A stretch of 64,000 bases of DNA. Source: Pseudisothecium myosuroides (Eukaryota; Streptophyta; Bryopsida; Hypnales; Lembophyllaceae). The notes beneath the pieces are model-generated. The model worked only from the letters and a program-made list of their open reading frames with translations. It had not been told where the DNA came from and searched no databases. Made by a program: the position numbers and the translations under genes. Of this stretch, positions 1 through 11,548 are shown piece by piece; the stretch's first letter is position 1, and each line of letters opens with the position of its first letter. The stretch covers positions 27,755,288 to 27,819,287 of the forward strand of contig OX637288.1 of assembly GCA_951799445.1 (NCBI GenBank), read 5' to 3'.

Positions 1-238
1 TACCCCAGCCTCTCACGACCTGACGACTCGCACCGGAGATTGATGTAACCTTTGCGGAGCTTGTCTCTTGTTGTTTTGGAGGCCGCAGGGTGGCCTGCAA
101 ATTGGTACTCTTTTGCCAGTTGTGGAGCGTTTTCGGCTTGCACCTCCTAAGAAGCCATCCGTTTTATAGGACGGGTGGGGTTGTTTTGGAGGCGCCTCTT
201 AACAGTTCATTCAAGTTATAGGACGGGTGGGGATGCTC
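1..238. mobile_element. Right part of a PIF/Harbinger-like MITE (GAGCATC family)
   Basis: The segment ends in GGGTGGGGATGCTC (225-238), the inverse of the GAGCATCCCCACCC start of the next element. It is followed by TTA (239-241), the expected 3-bp target. The left end lies outside the window. Inside are short repeated phrases such as GACGGGTGGGG. There is no coding potential. The family assignment rests on the terminal motif and the TTA/TAA targets of its relatives. Confidence 0.6.
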
Positions 239-242
239 TTAA

Positions 243-595
243 GAGCATCCCCACCCAGCTGTCAAAATGCAAGCCGGGAGATAGGCTACCCATCCAATTT
301 GCAAGCCGGTGGCAACCAGGTCGCCCCACCCGCGGCCTACTCACAGACTGAAATGGTCTATAAACAAAAACAGTTCATTAAATCAGCTACCTCTCTTTGG
401 CAAGATCATGTCCTTGTTTTTTGGAAAGTGCAAAAGGGGTTTGTCTCATCCAATTTGCAAGCCATGCCTTGGCTTGCAAAAGAGCCCGGTTTTGCAAGCC
501 GGTGGCAACTTTTGGCTTGGCTTCTTAACAAGTTCATCCATTATGCAAGCCGGTGACAACAAGTCATCCGTTTTACAAGACGGGTGGGGATGCTC
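243..595. mobile_element. PIF/Harbinger-like MITE with TAA target duplication
   Basis: The element starts GAGCATCCCCACCC and ends GGGTGGGGATGCTC, a perfect 14-bp terminal inverted repeat, flanked by TAA at 240-242 and 596-598. It abuts the previous copy almost head to tail, the two targets sharing bases 240-241. Phrases such as TTGCAAGCCGGTGGCAAC recur internally. The ORFs across it are chance reading frames. A 3-bp T-A-rich target plus GAGCATC ends is typical of Tourist/PIF-Harbinger MITEs in plants. Confidence 0.78.
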
Positions 596-598
596 TAA

Positions 599-715
599 TA
601 GAGTTAATTGTAAAGTGTGTGCAAGGCGGGACTAGTAGCCAAAGTTTGTGAAAAGCAAAAGACCAATCTCCTTGGAGCACCCAAACTCATGTCTAATTGA
701 GTTTGGTGCCTTGTT
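599..715 (+). repeat. Dispersed repeat, copy 1 (second copy at 5004-5125)
   Basis: The segment beginning GAGTTAATTGTAAAGTG and ending in GAGTTTGGTGCCTTG matches 5004-5125 in order and spacing, with many substitutions. Both copies carry a small inverted pair around CAAACTCA...GAGTTTGG. Both adjoin a GAGCATC-family MITE, so this could be a larger repeat carrying such insertions. No protein is recognisable. Confidence 0.55.
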
Positions 716-3700
716 TTGTTTTTTCAAATTCTTAGTTAAACCTTTCTTTAATACATGTTCAGAAACACATGATAACTTTATGATTTAACTTTAATCTCTA
801 CAAAGTTTTTGCACAAAGAGGAAAATGCAAAGGGAAGAACATGGTCGATGCTATGTCATCAATAGATCATGAATCAATTTTTATGCATTAATTGAAAGCT
901 CTAGACATATGGAAACATATAACTTTGAATATATACTATAGAATGTGTGAAGATCACATTGCAATGTAGTCACAAAGGTTACCTTATTTTCTGGAGGGCA
1001 CTATATATACAAGCCCCTCCCCGCCTTCCATTTTTCTTTTTCCTTTGAAACAGACGGTGGAATAGAAGAAGAAAAAAGGTATGCCTCACAGCTCGATCCG
1101 GCTCTCGAGGGCCTATTAATTTTGCTTTGGCATTGGGCATGGTTGGAAGGCACTAAGGTAGACATGCCTATTACCACCCTGATTAGCAAAATGAATATCT
1201 TGGAGTCAAGAGGGGCAGGTACATATTTTTTAGATGTGACGGCTTGTTTTGCGAATCAAATCCAAGTGTAATTAAAATTTTTTGATTAAAGCTATAATTT
1301 TTGTGAATTTCTAAAGTGGTATGTCCTCAAATCACAAAATTGCTTATAGAAGGTGGCGTCATAAACGTCCTGTAGACAACCCATAACCGCCATTCCATGT
1401 ATCCAATGGTACTTAAGTGTTCACCATTGAAAAATTGACACGTTATCCCTTGTTGGCATTAATGCAACAATTTTGTTAGAAAATAAACAAATTTGGATGA
1501 GTTTTAAAGTGGAATTGGGGTCCAAAGTAGGATGACGGATTTCATTAGCTGGTGGAAATGGATTGGCCTACCTTAATAGAATGATGGTCTTTAGGAACCA
1601 AGCTAGGAATAGTGTCAGAGCAAAGTGTCCAAGGCCCACATTGGCACCAAACTAGTGCCAATATGAGCCGTGGGCATCATGCTCTACGGCATTAGTCCTT
1701 GGTGCCCAAAGACCATCGCTACCTAATTCTATTGGTGTGAGCTCTTCTTGGAGATGGAGGGTCTCACACGCCCCAGCCATGCATACCCTCCCAATAACAA
1801 GAAATCTTGTGGGCTCTTCAAAAGTGGCTTGAGTACGTTATTGTTTGGGGCCTTGGCTTCAATCCTTAAAGTGTTGATTCTAAAGTATTGTGAGTTAAAT
1901 TTTTTTATATTTTGTTTTGATGCATAAAGATATGCAATCAGAAAGACCTCGTTGAAAATAAATATCTTTTGGCCGCGTAATCTTTTAAGGGCTTTTTCTA
2001 AGTGAGCAAGGGTGGAAACTTCTAACCCATGGCCCTTGACACACATGAATGATTGGCTCTTCAAAAGTCATGTTGCACACCACATAAGCTTACATGTAGG
2101 CATGGTATGGATGCTTTGACAAAAACAATGCATTTCACTAGCCCTTAAGAATCTTCATTGATCCATTGGATGGATTACAAATCATTTAAAGAGTTTCATG
2201 CAAGAGTTAAGCTTACTTGAAATGGGTGAAGTACATCCAAGTATGTTGAGAGAAAAAAATTGTATATTCATGAACAATATGCCTAGCATGGTTTCTTGAT
2301 GCTTCATGGGTTTTGTACAAGGCTCTCAAGTTAGTAGCTAAAGACTCAAATATTAGGTTTCTAACATTTGTGAGATCATGTTCTTTAGGTTATAAAAATT
2401 TAAATTAAGTTAGAAAGAGAGTTGAAAGCCAGTGATTTCATACATATCATTTCAACAAAATTAAATACAAATTTGAATATTTAAATGAGATAGTTTCAAA
2501 TAATATATTGGGAGCTAGATTGCAAGTTTTTTTTAGCACTTTTATAATTGTGCATTTTAGTCTATTTGTTGAAAAACAAGTTGAAAATACATGGGAAAAA
2601 ATTTAACAATTTTTTTTCATATTCATCCTTGAAGAAATTATAAAGAAGTAGGTGGTATTAGTGATAAAGAAAAATCTAAATCACTAATAACTTTGATAAA
2701 AAAATCCATCTTGAAGATTTTATGCAAAAATTTCAAAATTATGAAGTCAACTAGAATTTGCCTAAATTTTCAAAAATCCAAAAGTGATTTCCTTAGTTTT
2801 ATTTTAAGGATTAACATGTAGAATTCACTATAGAAAAGTACAAATGAAATCTTAAAAACATATTAAGGGAAAATTCAATAACTTTCAATACTTTAATACT
2901 TTTGTTTCCAAGTACATGACGGTTAGTACGTCAACTTGTTAGTTATTTAACTCAACTCTCTCTAGATTACATTAGCTCCAATGTATATAGGATTAGATAT
3001 TTTTAATTAAATGGATATTATTAGTCATTTTTTTGGTAAATTATATAAATTTATAATTTCCAATAATTAGATAGTTCATAATAGTTTAAATAGAATCAGT
3101 ATAATGTGATCTATACTATTGTCATTCTATCACAAATAATGTGACTTTCATTTACTTTCATCCATTTTCATCTACTTTCATTAATAGTGGTTGTCACATC
3201 TGTTTTGAGAAAGAAACTTCTATGAAGAATGAGAAGTTCAAGTATAAAAAGAGGAGCTAATAGAGTTGTTATCTATGAAGAAGGTGTGACAACCTTTTTG
3301 TATTGTGTGGAGAATGCAAATGGAAATTGGAGAGAAGTGTTCATTTGCGGACGAGGATTGGTGTAGTAAATTTTTTACAAATTTTTGAATCACAATCAAG
3401 TGATTTAGACTGAGCGTTGATGCAAGTTGATCTTTTGTAAAGAGTCAATATAGCTGACTCTGAGGATAAGCATCAATGCAAGTAACTTTGATAGTGAGTG
3501 TCAATGCAGCTAACTTTAAGCGTCACTGCAACCGATTGCGGTAATGAGAGTAATTTGCAATGAAAGTGACATGAGGCTGAAAGCGGCTCGCGGAGGGCGA
3601 AAGCCAACTGAAATTCTTGCATGCCAAACTTCTTCATGCCCATTCTTCACTTCCAGAGGAGAAAAGTGGCCACTCTCTTGTTGGCTCACCTTGGCTTGCG

Positions 3701-4167
3701 GAGGTCCCATTCTCTAAAGATTGAGAACGGGGTGAAGAAGGTGTGAGAACCCCCTAATGTCATCAACTTTATTTTGAAATTCATCCAACTTTCATTCATT
3801 TTCATTGGTGTCATCTAATTTCTTCTTTGCATTTCATCCACATATTCACACTATTTAAATCCCACTCATCTATAATGAATATAGTTCATGTGAGAAAGCA
3901 TCTTTTACTACTCAAATTCTTGTACTAATTAAATTCACTTAATTGCTTCTATGTGCCGTAACTTTGTAGAATCAACTACTTCTTCCTTTCCTTCTCCTTT
4001 CCCTTTCCACCCACATTATGATCGAAGTTCTCGTTTCAAATCATTGGACTCCTCAACTCCCCTTTCATCAACCCACTTCATCCAAGAGTCTCCTCATCAA
4101 CTATTTTTCACAAAAATTAATCAAGCTGGAATTGAATCCAAGTGAGGAACCCATAGTAATAAGCTTA
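716..4167. other. AT-rich intergenic stretch without a supported gene
   Basis: Six-frame reading gives only short ORFs with no recognisable family. There are poly-T/A runs and a repeated TTTCATC(C/T)A motif near 3140-3180 and 3780-3850. A TATATATA string at 1002-1009 is followed by a CT-rich leader and an AAAG|GTATGC donor-like site near 1078, which resembles a promoter and leader, but no ORF follows it. I see no transposon ends here. Confidence 0.5.
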
Positions 4168-4572
4168 GAGAATCACCACCCGTCTGGCATAATGGATGGC
4201 TTCTTCACCAGCCAGCTTGCAAAATGGGAGACAACTTGTAAAACAAGGTGTGTTTGCAAGCTTTGCAAACAGCCTGCAAAATTATTTGTATTAGATAAAC
4301 AATTTGCACTTTCCATGACTTCAAAGACTTACATAAGTTTAATTTTTTTTCACTTCCTGTAGCCATTCTCCCCAAATATTGCTTGGCATTATTACCTTAC
4401 AACTTATTATATATTGTACTTTTTGGTTTCTTACCTCGTTGTATGAATCATGCTTGGCCTATTAGGAGGTTACGGAAGGATCATCTCATTGCAATCCGGC
4501 TTGCAAAGTAGATGGACCCCCATTTTACCAGCCAAATCTCCACTATATTTTGCTAGATGGGTGGTGATGCTC
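4168..4572. mobile_element. PIF/Harbinger-like MITE with TTA target duplication
   Basis: It begins GAGAATCACCACCCGTCT and ends AGATGGGTGGTGATGCTC, imperfect inverted repeats of about 18 bp. TTA flanks it at 4165-4167 and 4573-4575. It is the same family as the elements at 243-595, 5140-5579 and 38317-38618. The 114-residue ORF crossing it is not a gene. Confidence 0.78.
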
Positions 4573-5003
4573 TTAAGATTATTAGTAAGGTAGAGACACC
4601 AATTGCCAACTACGCCCAGTACCCAATCTATAAGGTGCGCTATTTCCAACCTAAGGCTGGAACTCAAGCTTAGAATGGGTTTTTTTCGTCCTTTTCAAGA
4701 TTGGAATCAATGAGATTATGACATGTATGTCTTGAAGTAGTGAGCAAGAAAGTAGGGAGTAGCGAGTGGAAAAGTAATTATTGAATGATCCGATTTAGAA
4801 TAATCTAGACATTGGCTATGGGTCAAGAGTACTTTTTAGCTCTCGAAATTCATAGAAATCTCAGTTTTGGTAATAAAATTCTAATTTTTTTGCTATTTCC
4901 ATATTTCCTATCTTTTCATGTGGAAAAAATTTCCACCACCTCATACTGCGCATGATCTACTCCAGAATTGCTTAAATGATCAGCTACTAGTGCTTCAACC
5001 TCA

Positions 5004-5125
5004 ATAGAGTTAATCGTAAAGTGAACAAACACAAGACTAGGAGCCGGAGTTCGGGAAAAAACATATGACCAAACTCGCTAGAGCCATCAAACTCAAGTTT
5101 GATGGAGTTTGGTGTTGTGTTTCTT
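5004..5125 (+). repeat. Dispersed repeat, copy 2 (see 599-715)
   Basis: This copy begins ATAGAGTTAATCGTAAAGTG and runs to GGAGTTTGGTGTTGTG, parallel to 599-715. It ends just before the MITE at 5140. The divergence between copies suggests an old duplication or low-copy transposition. Confidence 0.55.
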
Positions 5126-5139
5126 CTATAATATTCTTA

Positions 5140-5579
5140 GAGCATCGCCACTCTTGTTGTGAAAAAATCAACACGGGAAACGACATGTCATGGGCTCCAA
5201 AAGTGAAATAGTGGCTTGCGCCGCAATACTTCTCCAGCCATACCCGTCCTAAGCGTCATGAAAATTGTCAAATGTCAATATTTGTTCTTGATTTCCGGTT
5301 CGTCAATTAATTTTCTGACGCTATTGGCTGTAGGTGTTGTTCACTGCTTGGCACCTATACTAAATCAAACATGCAAACATGGTCATGACAAGAATTCTTT
5401 CACGATAATGCAGACAATAGGAGAAGGAGCGGGCTTTGAAGGATTGCGGTTTGACTGCTTGTTATCCTGTGACCGGAGTGTCAGGGCCCGAGAACGTGTT
5501 CAAGATGGGGGACAGAAAACTGCCTGGGCTCAGCGTACGGTGGCCAGGGACCCTATCCAGAGCAAGAGTGGCAATGCTC
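5140..5579. mobile_element. PIF/Harbinger-like MITE with TTA target duplication
   Basis: The left end GAGCATCGCCACTCTTG pairs with the right end CAAGAGTGGCAATGCTC (one mismatch in 17), and TTA flanks it at 5137-5139 and 5580-5582. The right target is only two bases from the TTAA of the next element, so two transposons landed side by side. The 123-codon ORF inside reads through MITE sequence and matches no family I know. Confidence 0.78.
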
Positions 5580-5587
5580 TTAGTTAA

Positions 5588-6519
5588 CCCCTAAAGGACC
5601 ATTGTCCCTACGGGGGACAAATGCGTTTTCAGGCAGGTACCTACGGGCTGAAATTTTCTCCTGATTTTTTGAAACTTTTTTTGGAGGTAGAAAAACTGAC
5701 TAGCTTCAAGGGAATATAATTTTTTTCACAATCGGTGCCCGGGAAAAAAAGTTATGACCATATAAGCTCAAAACAGGGGACGGGGGGCAGCTCGGGCAGC
5801 AAAAAAAAATGGACAAAAATTTGAATTTTTTTTTTAATATTTTTTTTCTCATAGATTATATTTTTGGCTTTCCGGAAAGCTTTGATTCATTTCATTTGGA
5901 TATGTTATGAGAAAGTTATGGACATTCTTGTTTTTCGGGCAGTTAAAGCATCTTCTTGAACAAAATAACTTTAAGATTCATTTCTGAATGCAATTTTTCA
6001 AATTTTTCAAAATTGTTTTTTTTGGATGGTCTGATTTACTTGTTAGAACAATCTCACCATTGGGATTAATGCATTTTAATTCCATCTAAAATATATGAAT
6101 GTTTTAGATTTTCCTTCTATCTTGTACCTACATCTACTTAACAATTTTTTTAAGAATGATAATTACGTTTTTTTTTAATATTATTTTTTTTCTAGACTCT
6201 CAACTCAATTCTCCACTATAAAAAATAAAAGCTCAAAACTCTGTAGTGCAAAAATTTTAAGTTAAAAATGTTTAAAGTCAAAAAATCTAGTCCCGCAATG
6301 TGCTGAAAAACTTGTTTTTGTCACTTTAAATGCAAATATCTTGCAATCTGTGCGGTCAAAAATTCTAAAAAAAATTCCACACATTCTTATACTAGTTAGG
6401 TGTAAGATCCTACGGTTGGATGTGGAAAAAAAACATTTTTCAAATTTTTTTACTCTTTGCTATAGAAATGGCAGTTTTCAATGTTTTTTGGCAGAAAAAA
6501 GGCCTCGATCCTTTAGGGG
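5588..6519 (+). mobile_element. TTAA-target MITE, long subfamily (reference orientation)
   Basis: It is flanked by TTAA at 5584-5587 and 6520-6523. It starts CCCCTAAAGGACC and ends GATCCTTTAGGGG, a 13-bp inverted repeat with one mismatch. A TTAA target with CCC-starting ends is diagnostic of piggyBac-type transposition. The 932-bp body is non-coding and AT-rich, with phrases such as AAGTTATGACCAT and CTGCCATTT that recur in the other copies. Relatives lie at 10449-11352, 11549-12447, 17534-18442, 53451-54192, 62371-63110 and 63217-63788. Confidence 0.85.
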
Positions 6520-6523
6520 TTAA

Positions 6524-6782
6524 ACCTTCCTATGACTTGCACTGGGCATGCCGGGGCGGATTCTCCTTCCATCAAGCCGGCCGAGTGCGGCCACATGTCT
6601 GCTTCTTTGAGCTCTATCTAGGAGGTTCACTCTTCCCTCGGCTTCGCTTGTTGTGAGTTGTCTTGGTCTTGAGTCTTGTGTCTTGTCCCCTGCTAGGCCA
6701 CTTGTGGCTGGCCGGTTTGTATTTTTATCCCTTGCAATGAAATTCCGTTTCATTTGTGTCAAAAAAACAAAAAACAAAAACT
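6524..6782 (+). mobile_element. 5'-truncated poly-A retroposon (LINE/SINE-like 3' end)
   Basis: A GC-richer segment ends TGAAATTCCGTTTCATTTG and TGTCAAAAAAAC, followed by an A-rich tail. This is the usual look of a plant LINE or SINE 3' end. A similar end lies at 13718-13762. No reverse transcriptase reading frame is present, so it is at best a 3' fragment. Confidence 0.5.
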
Positions 6783-6885
6783 TCCTTATGACACCCGGCT
6801 GCAAACATAGGACGAACTTTACAATTAACTCTCATAACAGAAGATTTCCATTTGATTCAAAAAGAAAAAGAAAATTTAATATGTG

Positions 6886-7046
6886 AAAGCCGGGTTCGGT
6901 TCGGTTGTCGACCCCCAAGCCAACAATAGCTTCCCGCCTGCAGAATGATTGGGAAGGAAAAAGAGCCCGCCCTTTATTCTCCTTGCAGTAAAGGTTACCC
7001 TTTATTTGTGTCAAAAAAAAGAAAAAAAAAAGAAAAGAAAGAAAGA
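6886..7046 (+). mobile_element. Second poly-A retroposon 3' end
   Basis: The segment runs to CCCTTTATTTGTGTC followed by a long A/G-rich tail (about 7009-7046). It then meets a GCCC tandem (7046-7066). It is related in its last bases to the 6524-6782 remnant. Confidence 0.4.
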
Positions 7047-7263
7047 GCCCGCCCGCCCGCCCGCCGTCCGTCCCTCATAATCTGCGCTTTCCCTCCTCCA
7101 AATGGGCGCCCTTGCCTTTACTAATCGGATGGTTTCTTTTGAATCCGAGTTGGTCCCCTAACCCTAGAAAATCGTTGTGGGGAAAAGTCGGCGTGAATCA
7201 TGTTGTCGGATAATGTTGGCCAGCTCATCATCTTGTCGACAACCCTTGTCGTCTTGTCGAGAC

Positions 7264-7500
7264 CCCTACTGGACTACTGTAGTACTTTATTTATTTTATT
7301 TCCTTATTTTTCCTTATTTTTCCTTATTTTTCCTTATTTCCTTTTTTTCCTTTTTTTATTTTTTTTTATTTTTTTTACGGAGTATTTTATTTATTTTTAT
7401 TTTGACACAAATGAAACCGGGCAAGTCTCTGAAAGTTCTGGCTGGTCTTCATTATGAGGATTGAGTGCCTGAGAGGAGGCTTCTGGAGTCTGGACTCTTC
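7264..7500 (-). mobile_element. Poly-A retroposon 3' end on the minus strand, with T-rich tail on plus
   Basis: Read on the minus strand, the sequence CCCGGTTTCATTTGTGTC is followed by an A-rich tail, so the plus strand shows the long T-rich block 7264-7408. That block includes a roughly 10-bp tandem of CCTTATTTTT (7302-7340). Three such tails within 1 kb make this a retroposon cluster. The 5' limit is uncertain. Confidence 0.4.
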
Positions 7501-7710
7501 CGGCCAATGGATGGGCGTTATTTTCGTGGGCTGCGAGCGAGTGACTTGTGGAGCTTGGAGATGTTTCTCCGGGGAAAACGGCTCAACGTGTTTTTGAACG
7601 TGTTTTTGACCGTGGGTGGATGATAAAATTTGGACAATTTGAATTCATATTGGAGAGTACTTAGGACACTGACCTTGAAGGTGAGACGTCACGGAATACA
7701 AAAAAATTTA

Positions 7711-7852
7711 CCCTAAGACAACGCAGCCCCCCGTGACTAAGGTAGTCACCAAAATTTTCTGATTATTGGACCGGTAGGTGTATTCTCTTTTTTCTGCAGT
7801 TAACAATGAAGTCATCCATTGGACCACTTGGGTTTGTAGCGTCCTTATAGGG
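7711..7852 (+). mobile_element. Short TTAA MITE (140-bp family), copy 1
   Basis: It starts CCCTAAGAC and ends GTCCTTATAGGG. The right flank is TTAA (7853-7856) and the left flank is TTTA (7707-7710), a one-base decay of TTAA. A close relative of almost the same length lies at 39645-39784, sharing GTCATCCAT, the TTGGACC region and the TATAGGG end. Confidence 0.65.
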
Positions 7853-7856
7853 TTAA

Positions 7857-8077
7857 CCCTAGAAGGAGGGGCTGGTCATTGTGGACATGAGTCTTTTAGA
7901 TACTGCGTGAATCATTTGCCTGAAAAAAACCAATTGTAGTCGTTGGAGGTCAAACTACTGTGCAAGGCCTTCCCTTTTCACACAAAATTTCAAGGATGAA
8001 CATTTTTATTTTTGTCCTACATAGAGGATTCTTTGTCATCCATCGATACACTTAGTCTCCGTAGCATCCTTCTAGAG
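7857..8077 (+). mobile_element. TTAA MITE with piggyBac-like CCCTAGAAGG end
   Basis: TTAA flanks it at 7853-7856 (shared with the previous element) and 8078-8081. The ends are CCCTAGAAGGA and TCCTTCTAGAG. The first bases resemble the insect piggyBac terminus CCCTAGAAAG. Similar interiors, including CTTTTCACACAAAATT, occur at 17408-17527 (plus) and 38949-39180 (minus). No coding capacity. Confidence 0.65.
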
Positions 8078-8081
8078 TTAA

Positions 8082-10444
8082 GGTGAAAACTCCCTGGGCC
8101 ATTGAAAACATTACATAGAATCAAATTATAAAATCAAAGTCTTGAGAATCAGCAATCAATCGCAATTAAGTATGGAAACAATTTACTTGTACTTTTGGAA
8201 ACATTTCAATGGAATTCTATGTGTTAGAAATGGATACATAAACTATTTTGGGCCATATTTTCACCTTCATCCTGAAATGTTGTGGAAGACTAAAAGTGTT
8301 TCATGAATGATTTTTCTAAAATATATAGAAATGAAGAATGCACCTATTTATACTTGAATTTGATAATTTTAGGTTGACTATTGTAGTGACAGGGCCACAC
8401 CCTTCTAGGTTCAACTACTCCGCATTAAGAAGCAAACTTTGACATTAGTCACCATGTAGTGGGGTAAAATAACTTTCTCACTCTATAACATGATTTGCCA
8501 CCGACATATATCTCCCTCCTTTATGTTCTCTTTCATACAATGTACAAATAGAAAGGATCAAGATGTAGGGTCTAGGCTAGACTCCATCTTATATTGTAGA
8601 CCTTAGGTCTAAAAACTCCAAATTTTTCACCTTGAGTGAATAAATGCAAAAAAAAACTCGTATTTTGTGGTTGGTTAATTTTATATTTTCCATTTTTCCT
8701 TTATTCTTTTGGAGTTCTTGATTTCATATATGACTTCAAATTTTTATCATTTGTAGTAAGTTATAAATATCTATATTTTCTCCCAAGGGATAATTTAGAG
8801 TTGGCACTATAAAACCATATATGTCTTTAACACTTAAAGGTCTAGTGGAAACCATATAAATAGTCATCTATTTTACTTTTAGAATACAAATATGTATTTA
8901 AATACTTTTAGACATACATTGTTAGATTGAAAGTTCAACAAATAGCATCTATCATTTGGAGGTCATTTTAATATCCAAACCTTATACATCACCACACATG
9001 TATAATACATGGTCTTTCTCAAACATGTAGAAAATGCAATAATGATCTAAATTGAAAGTACTATGTGTCATTGAATCCAACTCAACATGAGTGCAAACTT
9101 GATAACTATATATAATTATATATAACTATATATATAATTATATAACTATATAACTATATATATATAACTATATAACTATATATATAATTATATAACTATA
9201 TAACTATGAAACTATATATAGTTATATATAGTTATATGTCAATTAATGCCCTAGTATGTCAAATAAATAAAAATATATATTATAATTCAAATTGGGCTTA
9301 TCAAACATTCAAAAATTAACTCAATTGGATTTAATTGTGAATCAAGTAGCCCAATTTGTAAAAAAACAATCAGTTAGAATAATCACACTAAGATATTTTT
9401 CAACAATGTTGGATGTTTCCTCTAATCAATAACATAAGGCAAAGTATTTGATCATGGTTAGAGGTTGAAAATCCAAGTCAAGCATGTAGGAAAAACTAAC
9501 ATTTAAAAGTTGATGCAACGATGACAAGAGAAAGGCAACAAGCTTGAAGAAGAGCTTGAGAAAGAGAAAGAGTTATATAATTTTACAAAAGAAGGATAGT
9601 GAAAGTCTACATTATATAAAATTATATTTTATTGCATTTATTGATCGAAAGATTTTGACACCAATAATACTTTAGCTTCATTGTCAAATTGTCAAATAAT
9701 GTTCTTAGAGACAAATTACTAGCTAGATAAGCAAATTCAAAGGTTATACTCAAGACCAATAGTCACTCTCAATTAGTTATTGGTGTCAAGTATAATCTTT
9801 GGTTTACTTTATTATAAATTATCCTTGACATTGAAGAGGTTGTAAAGGAAAAAATGTAACTTCAATTTTTTGAAAACACATTCATTGAAAGAAGGTAAAA
9901 AATAAATCTCAATTCTTTCATAATTCTATGATGGAATTAATTCTTTAGAGAACCAACATCTAGAAGATGGATGATGAACATTTTCAAGAGTATACTACAA
10001 GAACTATACAAAATGGATGAAATACAACTAAGTATGCTAAAACTTCATTTTTTGTCTATAAATCTTCAACGATGCAACTAGCTTGAATTTTGTATAAGGT
10101 TCAAATGAGTTTACGTACTAGATAGCTCTTAGGAATCCCCCCATTCTTCTCATTGAGGGAAATCCTCACAAGTATCCCTCTAGGCTCTTGTAACATCAAT
10201 GGTGTCTATTCATCTTGACAGAATTCCTCCAAAACATATTTAGAGTTGCAATTTTGTGACAAGTCTGGTGTGCTACATGCAATGTTCTTTTTTGCAAATC
10301 CATTCCATTAGTATTTGTCTCTCAGCTTGGAGAAAAACCAATTGTACGAGTACGGCTAGGAAGAACCATATTTTTAGCTTTATTGACAAATGTGGAGATG
10401 ATCGTCGTGCCATTATTGAGATTGAGTTTAGTGACACTAGGTGC
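8082..10444. other. AT-rich non-coding stretch
   Basis: No gene or transposon ends are recognised. An ATATAACTATAT-type microsatellite occupies about 9099-9236 and can fold back on itself. The rest is unique-looking AT-rich sequence with only short ORFs. Confidence 0.5.
9099..9236. repeat. AT-rich microsatellite (TATATAACTA type)
   Basis: Tandem and partly palindromic runs of ACTATATATA, ATTATATAACT and GTTATATATA are seen. It is low complexity with hairpin potential. Confidence 0.8.
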
Positions 10445-10448
10445 TTAA

Positions 10449-11352
10449 CCCGTAAAGAACTGTGGCTTTTTTACTTCAAAAACCACTCAAAACTGCCATT
10501 TCTATTGCAAAAAGTAAAAACTTTGAAAATTGTTTTTTTTGCACATCTAACCATAGGATCTTACACCTAACTAGTATGAAAATATGCAGAATAAATTTTA
10601 AAAACTTTTGACTGTAGAGATCGTAAGATATTTGTGTTTAAAGTGAAGAAAACAAAAAAAATTGTACCTTGTGTGACTAGATTATTTGACTTTGAACCTT
10701 CTTATCTTAAATTTTTTGCATTGCAAAGTTTTGAGGTCTAAATCTTTATGGTGGGGAATTGATTTAAGAGTTTGGGAATTAAAAAAATCAATGAATTAAT
10801 TTTCATTTAAAAAAAAATTGTTAAATAGAAATAGGTACGAAGTAGAAAGAAAATCTAAATTATTAATGTTTCTAAGATGGAATTGAAACACACCAATTCC
10901 AATGGTGGGATAGTTCTAGCAAGAAAACTAAACCATTTGGAATTCTTTTTTTAAATTATGAAAATTGAATTCAAAAACAACTCCAATACATTATTTTCTT
11001 AAGAAGTTGCTATGATTGTCCGGAAAACAAGTTGCTCCATAATTTTACATCACTTATCCAAATGGAATGAATCCAAGCTTTCCATGTAGACAAAAATGCA
11101 ATCTTTGAGATTTAAAAAAAAAAAAAATCAGATTCTTGTGAATTTTTTTGCTGCCTAATCTCCCTTCTTTTGAGCTTATTTGGCATAATCTTTGCTCTCT
11201 AACACTGATTGAAATAAAAATTATATTCCCAAAAATCTAATGTGTTTTTGTTTATTAAAAATGAATTAAAGAAAATCATGACAAAAATTGAGATCGTAGG
11301 TACCTATTCAAAGTCCAATTTGTCCCTTGAGGGAACAATGATCTTTTAGGCG
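10449..11352 (-). mobile_element. TTAA-target MITE, long subfamily, reverse orientation
   Basis: TTAA at 10445-10448 and 11353-11356 flanks a 904-bp element. It starts CCCGTAAAGAAC and ends GATCTTTTAGGCG, degraded forms of the CCCCTAAAGGACC ends. The body matches 5588-6519 in reverse: the CTGCCATTTCTATTGCAAA region is next to the left end and TTTGTCCCTTGAGGGAACAA next to the right. The ORF at 10256-10570 crosses its border and is not a gene. Confidence 0.8.
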
Positions 11353-11548
11353 TTAAATGGTGTGTTTTGCTCGAACAGGCCTTACATCTCGAGGTGGAAT
11401 CTTTCCCCTCCTTTCTACAATTATATAACTCTTCCTATAGAGTTGGATTGAGTTGTATTCTACTTTTCTTATATTCTACTGTCCTTTGCAAAGAAACTAA
11501 TAAATGAGTTTATATTGGAATGGGAAGAAAAGGAAGACTTGGACTTAA

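Noticed and set aside
1002..1090. TATATATA, CT-rich leader and donor-like site suggesting a gene
   Set aside because: No ORF or further exon follows that I can support; kept only as a note in the intergenic entry.
5216..5587. 123-codon plus-strand ORF
   Set aside because: It lies almost entirely inside the MITE 5140-5579 and stops in the next TTAA target; relatives of the MITE do not keep the frame.
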